This document shows positions 6,142-9,280 of a stretch of 9,280 nt of DNA, piece after piece (positions within the stretch are counted from its first letter, which is position 1; each line of letters begins with the position of its first letter). The position numbers and the translations under genes were made by a program. A model generated the notes under the pieces. The model saw only the letters and a program-made list of their open reading frames with translations, did not search any database and was not told the DNA's origin. Origin of the DNA: Campylobacterales bacterium (lineage in GTDB: Bacteria; Campylobacterota; Campylobacteria; Campylobacterales; JACAEZ01); assembly GCA_013388565.1 (NCBI GenBank), contig JACAEZ010000074.1:1-9280 (forward strand), given 5' to 3'.

Positions 6142-6699
6142 TTACTGAATTACAAAATCTGTAAAAAATAGATTTTTCAATTCACCATCAGATAAGATTT
6201 GATTTAATTGACTTAATATCTCATCTTTTAATTTATCTTTACCCTTTGCAGTAGAAATCTCTTCTATTGTTTTAGAGGATAGAATTTTTATAATAATGTC
6301 TCTAATTACAGGTTTTTTAGAGTCCATTTCTGGTAACATCTCTGGATTTGCCAACTCCAATTCCATTGTTAATTTTAAATATCTTCTACCACTGTCACTT
6401 AATAGATTTACTATAAATTGAGGTAGTGGATACATTGGACCAACTGTTAAAAGATTTGCTTTTTTATCTGCTTTCTTTTTTGGAGCTTCTTCATGATGTT
6501 CATCTGCTTGAGGATGGTGAGCAGTTGCAGTACCATCTTTTGGAGCTTCATCGCCAGAACTTAATAGTAAATATGTAACAACACCACCTACTACTAACAA
6601 TAAAATCAGTACAACAATAATAATAATTAAAACTAAATTACCACCTCTCTTTTCACCGCCCTCTTTCTCTTCTTTTTCATCTTTTTTTTCTTCAGCCAT
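6142..6699 (-). CDS. fliL: Flagellar basal body-associated protein FliL
   Basis: FliL is a single-pass inner-membrane protein that forms a ring around the stator units of the flagellar motor and supports torque. The 185-residue protein has a highly charged cytoplasmic tail (1-18, rich in K and E), one strong transmembrane helix (about 21-47), a low-complexity periplasmic linker rich in His, Ala, Lys and Glu (about 48-82), and the stomatin-like FliL core (about 84-185). Core landmarks are PLPQFIVNL (91-99), RRYLKLTMELEL (105-116), IRDIIIKILSSKT (132-144), AKGKDKLKDEIL (151-162) and the terminal FFTDFVIQ (178-185), which ends as FliL proteins typically do. It follows the PBP gene by 21 bases, and no flagellar-type sigma-54 or sigma-28 promoter is evident just upstream. 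It shares its operon with cell-envelope genes, not other flagellar genes. Confidence 0.94.
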   Translation of the reverse strand: MAEEKKDEKEEKEGGEKRGGNLVLIIIIVVLILLLVVGGVVTYLLLSSGDEAPKDGTATAHHPQADEHHEEAPKKKADKKANLLTVGPMYPLPQFIVNLLSDSGRRYLKLTMELELANPEMLPEMDSKKPVIRDIIIKILSSKTIEEISTAKGKDKLKDEILSQLNQILSDGELKNLFFTDFVIQ

Positions 6700-6706
6700 C
6701 TTATTA

Positions 6707-6712
6707 TCTCCT
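6707..6712 (-). promoter_or_regulatory. Strong ribosome binding site of fliL
   Basis: AGGAGA on the minus strand, 7 bases before ATG 6697-6699, is the strongest Shine-Dalgarno match in the window. It lies in the 21-base gap after the PBP gene and suggests high translation of fliL relative to its neighbours. Confidence 0.8.
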
Positions 6713-6720
6713 ATTTGTTA

Positions 6721-8646
6721 TTAAAATATCAAATTATCATCTGTTTGAATTGTACTATCTTGAGGAATTTTTGAAATTTCTGTATAAAACTGTTGCTCAC
6801 CATTTTTTTTGATACTAAAAACATTTTTAGGTATATCAAATGTTCTTTTAATCTCTGGATGTATAGCTAAATAATTTTTAAAAAATTCACCTGCAATAGG
6901 AGCAGCAACTCTACCACCAGTTGATGCTTTTGGAAGAGGAGTATTATCATCATTCCCATACCACACAATCATTTGAGCTGTTGGAGTAAATCCACAAAAC
7001 CAAGTATCAACATTATTATTTGTTGTTCCTGTCTTTCCAGCAATCTCTAAATTATCAACTTTTGCATTTTTTCCAGTTCCTTCTATTATAACATTTTTAA
7101 GTATATCTATCATTAAAAATGCTTGTTCAGGAGATGTTATCTGTTTTGATTGAGTATTAAAAGTTATCTCTTTATTATATTTTGTAACGATCTTTTCTAT
7201 CAATTTTGGCTCCACCATCGTTCCATAGTTTGATATTATTGTATAAGCTTTGCTAAAATCTAAAATAGATATGCCAAAACTACCAAGTGTAATAGATAAA
7301 TCTTCTGGAAATTCGCTAAATCCAAATGATTTTAAATATTTTGAAACTTTATCCAATCCAATATCATTTACTAAATTTATAGTAGCTAAATTTCTTGAGT
7401 GTGTTAGTGCATCTTTTAATGTTATCATACCTTCAAAATTTTTTTCATAATTTTTAGGTTGCCAAGTTTTCTCTTCATCACCACTTCCAAAAGTATAAGT
7501 TCTTGAAATATCAGCAACAAAAGAGATAGGATTGTATCCTAAATCTAAAGCTATTTGATATAAAAATGGTTTTAGTGAACTACCAGGTTGTCTTTTACTT
7601 TGAGTCGCACGGTTAAAATTACTTTGAGAATAATCAACTCCACCTATCATACAAAGCACATTTCCACTACTTGGTTCTATTATAACAGTACCACCATTTA
7701 ATGTTTTTGTACTTTTATCATCTGCATTTTTTAATTTATTATAACCATTTAACAGTGCATTTTTTGCAATCTCTTCAATTTCTAAATCATTTGTAAGATA
7801 AATTTTATAACCGCCATATTTTAAATCATCAATCTTATCACTCAATTTTTTTACAACTTCATCTACAAAATATGGAGATTTATTTTGAGTTAAAGACTCA
7901 TCATATACCATAGGAGTCTCTTTCAATGCTAACTGAAACTCTTTTTCATCTATCCAACCAAGTGATTTTAATCTCATGATAACCTTATTTGCTCTACCTA
8001 ATGCAATTTCATATTTTCGTGTTGGGTCATAAAAACTAGGAGCTCTTGGAAGACCGACTAAGATAGCTATCTCTTTAAGAGTTAATTCATCAAGATTTTT
8101 TTTAAAATATCCATTGGAAGCTGTTTTGATACCATAATATCCATGACCAAAATAGACCTCATTTAAATATCTCTCTAAAATCTCCTCTTTTGTCAAAAGT
8201 GTCTCTAATCTAAGTGCTAAAAGTACCTCTTTTAATTTTCTATCAAATGTTTTTTCTCTAGTTAGTACATTATTTTTAATTAACTGTTGAGTAAGTGTAC
8301 TAGCACCTTCAACTAATTTTTGATGTTTAATATCTTTTATAATTGCTCTTAAAATTGCATCTGTATTTATTCCGCTATGTTCAAAAAAAGCTGTATCTTC
8401 AATCGCTAATAGTGATTCTATAATTCTTGGTGGAATTTCATCATATTTTGCAAAAATTCTATGTTCGCCATCGAAAAGATTTGCTACTAATTGACCATTT
8501 CTATCAAATAGTTGAGTCGTCAATTTTGGATTATAATTTAATAACCTATCAACTTCAAATCTAATTTGATTATAAAAATATAATAAAAATCCACTTCCTG
8601 CCAAAAATCCTAAAACAATGAGTGTTATAAAAAATTTTATTATCAT
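6721..8646 (-). CDS. mrcA: Class A penicillin-binding protein 1A (transglycosylase/transpeptidase)
   Basis: This bifunctional enzyme polymerises lipid II and cross-links the glycan strands on the periplasmic face of the inner membrane. A membrane anchor spans about residues 3-25. The GT51 glycosyltransferase domain (about 45-220) shows AIEDTAFFEHSGI (81-93) with catalytic E83, GASTLTQQL (114-122), RKLKEVLLALRLE (136-148) and EEILERYLNEVYFG (154-167). The transpeptidase domain (about 315-595) shows the three active-site motifs: S356-x-x-K359 in QPGSSLKPF, S417-R-N419 and K538-T-G540. The C-terminal tail of about 45 residues has no recognisable domain. At 641 residues it is compact, as in Campylobacter and Helicobacter (often named pbpA), without the extra domain of E. 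coli PBP1A. It starts 3 bases after the ABC ATPase stop with a weak AGAAG site. All catalytic residues are intact. Confidence 0.96.
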   Translation of the reverse strand: MIIKFFITLIVLGFLAGSGFLLYFYNQIRFEVDRLLNYNPKLTTQLFDRNGQLVANLFDGEHRIFAKYDEIPPRIIESLLAIEDTAFFEHSGINTDAILRAIIKDIKHQKLVEGASTLTQQLIKNNVLTREKTFDRKLKEVLLALRLETLLTKEEILERYLNEVYFGHGYYGIKTASNGYFKKNLDELTLKEIAILVGLPRAPSFYDPTRKYEIALGRANKVIMRLKSLGWIDEKEFQLALKETPMVYDESLTQNKSPYFVDEVVKKLSDKIDDLKYGGYKIYLTNDLEIEEIAKNALLNGYNKLKNADDKSTKTLNGGTVIIEPSSGNVLCMIGGVDYSQSNFNRATQSKRQPGSSLKPFLYQIALDLGYNPISFVADISRTYTFGSGDEEKTWQPKNYEKNFEGMITLKDALTHSRNLATINLVNDIGLDKVSKYLKSFGFSEFPEDLSITLGSFGISILDFSKAYTIISNYGTMVEPKLIEKIVTKYNKEITFNTQSKQITSPEQAFLMIDILKNVIIEGTGKNAKVDNLEIAGKTGTTNNNVDTWFCGFTPTAQMIVWYGNDDNTPLPKASTGGRVAAPIAGEFFKNYLAIHPEIKRTFDIPKNVFSIKKNGEQQFYTEISKIPQDSTIQTDDNLIF

Positions 8647-8649
8647 GAA

Positions 8650-9280
8650 CTATCTTCTAAATTCTCTATTTGTAAATGAAGAGTTTATTAACTTTTTTGT
8701 ATATTCATGAGATGGATTTTCAAGTAAATTAATTGTATTTCCAAACTCAACAATTTTACCTCTATTTAAAACTATTGTATCGTTGCATAAATTTTTTATT
8801 ATATTTATTTCATGAGTAACAAATAGTAGTAAAAAATTTAACTTTTGTTTTAATTTTTGAAGTAACTCTATAACACCTATTTTTGTATCACTATCCAAAG
8901 CAGTTGTAGGTTCATCAAGTAAAATCATTTTTGTATTTTCTGTTAAACTCATAGCGATTATGACTCTTTGAAGTTGTCCACCGCTAAGCTCTGATGGGTA
9001 TCTATTTAAAACAAAATTACCAATTCCTAAAAATTCTAGTAAATATACAAAAAAGTTAATATCACCAAAAAATTGATTTTTTATTTTTGTAAGTGGAGAT
9101 AGTGCAGTAAAAGGATTTTGAGGAATATATGCTAATGTTTGACCTTTTATTAATTCAAACTCACATGAATAATCAAATGTATATGAGAGATTTTGTGGTA
9201 AAAGTCCTAAAATAGACTTTAATGTAAGACTTTTCCCACTTCCACTCTCACCAACAATAGCCAAAGAGTTATTAATTTGA
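8650..9280 (-). CDS. ABC transporter ATP-binding protein, peptide/nickel type (5' end outside window)
   Basis: The frame is open to the right edge, so the true start lies outside. The visible part runs from QINNSLAIVG to the stop at 8650. An apparent TTG start at 9262-9264 is just the Leu of the SLAIVGESGSGKS strand. Walker A GESGSGKS is at 9229-9252, the Q-loop reads YIPQNPFTALSP, the signature ELSGGQLQR has LSGGQ at 8974-8988, Walker B MILLDEP is at 8908-8928, and the H-loop FVTHE has its His at 8812-8814. GESGSGKS with PQNPFTALSP and the late PSHEYTKKL are typical of the DppD/OppD/NikD family that powers uptake of peptides or nickel. Spacing between Walker A and the Q-loop is about 38 residues, shorter than usual, and the C terminus stops soon after PSHEY without the longer oligopeptide-transporter tail. 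Substrate and permease partners are not visible. It overlaps no neighbour; the PBP gene follows 3 bases later. Confidence 0.88.
   Translation of the reverse strand, partial: QINNSLAIVGESGSGKSLTLKSILGLLPQNLSYTFDYSCEFELIKGQTLAYIPQNPFTALSPLTKIKNQFFGDINFFVYLLEFLGIGNFVLNRYPSELSGGQLQRVIIAMSLTENTKMILLDEPTTALDSDTKIGVIELLQKLKQKLNFLLLFVTHEINIIKNLCNDTIVLNRGKIVEFGNTINLLENPSHEYTKKLINSSFTNREFRR

Noticed and set aside
5856..6164. Plus-strand open frame of 102 codons
   Set aside because: It lies antisense to acpS, has no family resemblance or good ribosome site, and its composition is the mirror of the Lys-rich acpS.
6749..6760. ATTGTACTATCT also occurs at 1252-1263 in the terminator arm
   Set aside because: A 12-base match is expected many times by chance in a 9 kb AT-rich sequence; this copy is inside the PBP coding end and forms no hairpin.
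7250..7450. Plus-strand open frame of 66 codons
   Set aside because: It lies antisense within the transpeptidase domain of the penicillin-binding protein, with no motif or ribosome site; a shadow frame.
9262..9264. TTG as the start of the ABC ATPase
   Set aside because: The frame stays open to the window edge and the upstream codons complete the normal strand before Walker A, so the gene is truncated by the window.
1..9280. Search for CRISPR, transposon ends, phage genes, toxin-antitoxin or defence cassettes
   Set aside because: No spaced direct repeats, transposase motifs, terminal inverted repeats or cargo-like genes were seen; the window is tightly packed conserved genes of uniform AT-rich character.

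Overview
The window is a gene-dense, very AT-rich stretch of bacterial chromosome. Gene content and order point to a Campylobacterota (Epsilonproteobacteria) genome, most likely an Arcobacter-type relative. The main reasons are a fused IspD-IspF enzyme next to an orphan response regulator of the HP1021/Cj1608 type, that regulator next to a sulfate adenylyltransferase-like gene and pgpA (the Campylobacter jejuni arrangement as I remember it), and fliL next to acpS. The genus is inferred from gene order and base composition, not from a search. I see no mobile element, CRISPR array, prophage, tRNA or rRNA. No intergenic gap exceeds about 80 bases.

Layout. Positions 1-247 hold the 5' part of thiE on the minus strand, which runs off the left edge. 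A 64-base divergent promoter region separates it from hemH (plus strand, 312-1235). A perfect hairpin at 1236-1263 exactly fills the space between the hemH stop and the stop of the leftward cluster. Leftward operon A, read from right to left, is ispDF, the HP1021-like regulator, the sat-like gene, pgpA and an efflux-adaptor-like gene (5702 down to 1264). It has tiny gaps or overlaps and a likely promoter at 5746-5751. Leftward operon B, upstream of it, is a truncated ABC transporter ATPase, a class A penicillin-binding protein, fliL and acpS (9280 down to 5783).

Function. Most genes are housekeeping: thiamine (thiE), heme (hemH), isoprenoid precursors (ispDF), phosphatidylglycerol (pgpA), carrier-protein activation (acpS), peptidoglycan (PBP1A) and the flagellar motor (fliL). 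The two unusual genes lie side by side and overlap. One is a response regulator whose receiver has lost its phosphorylatable aspartate and whose middle resembles a decayed NtrC-type ATPase domain. The other is an ATP-sulfurylase-like protein that has lost several substrate-binding residues but kept its fold signatures and a Cys/His cluster. Two HP1021-box-like heptamers flank the likely promoter of this operon, so autoregulation is possible. I found no convincing wholly new system; this conserved, co-translated pair is the best candidate for unexplained biology here.
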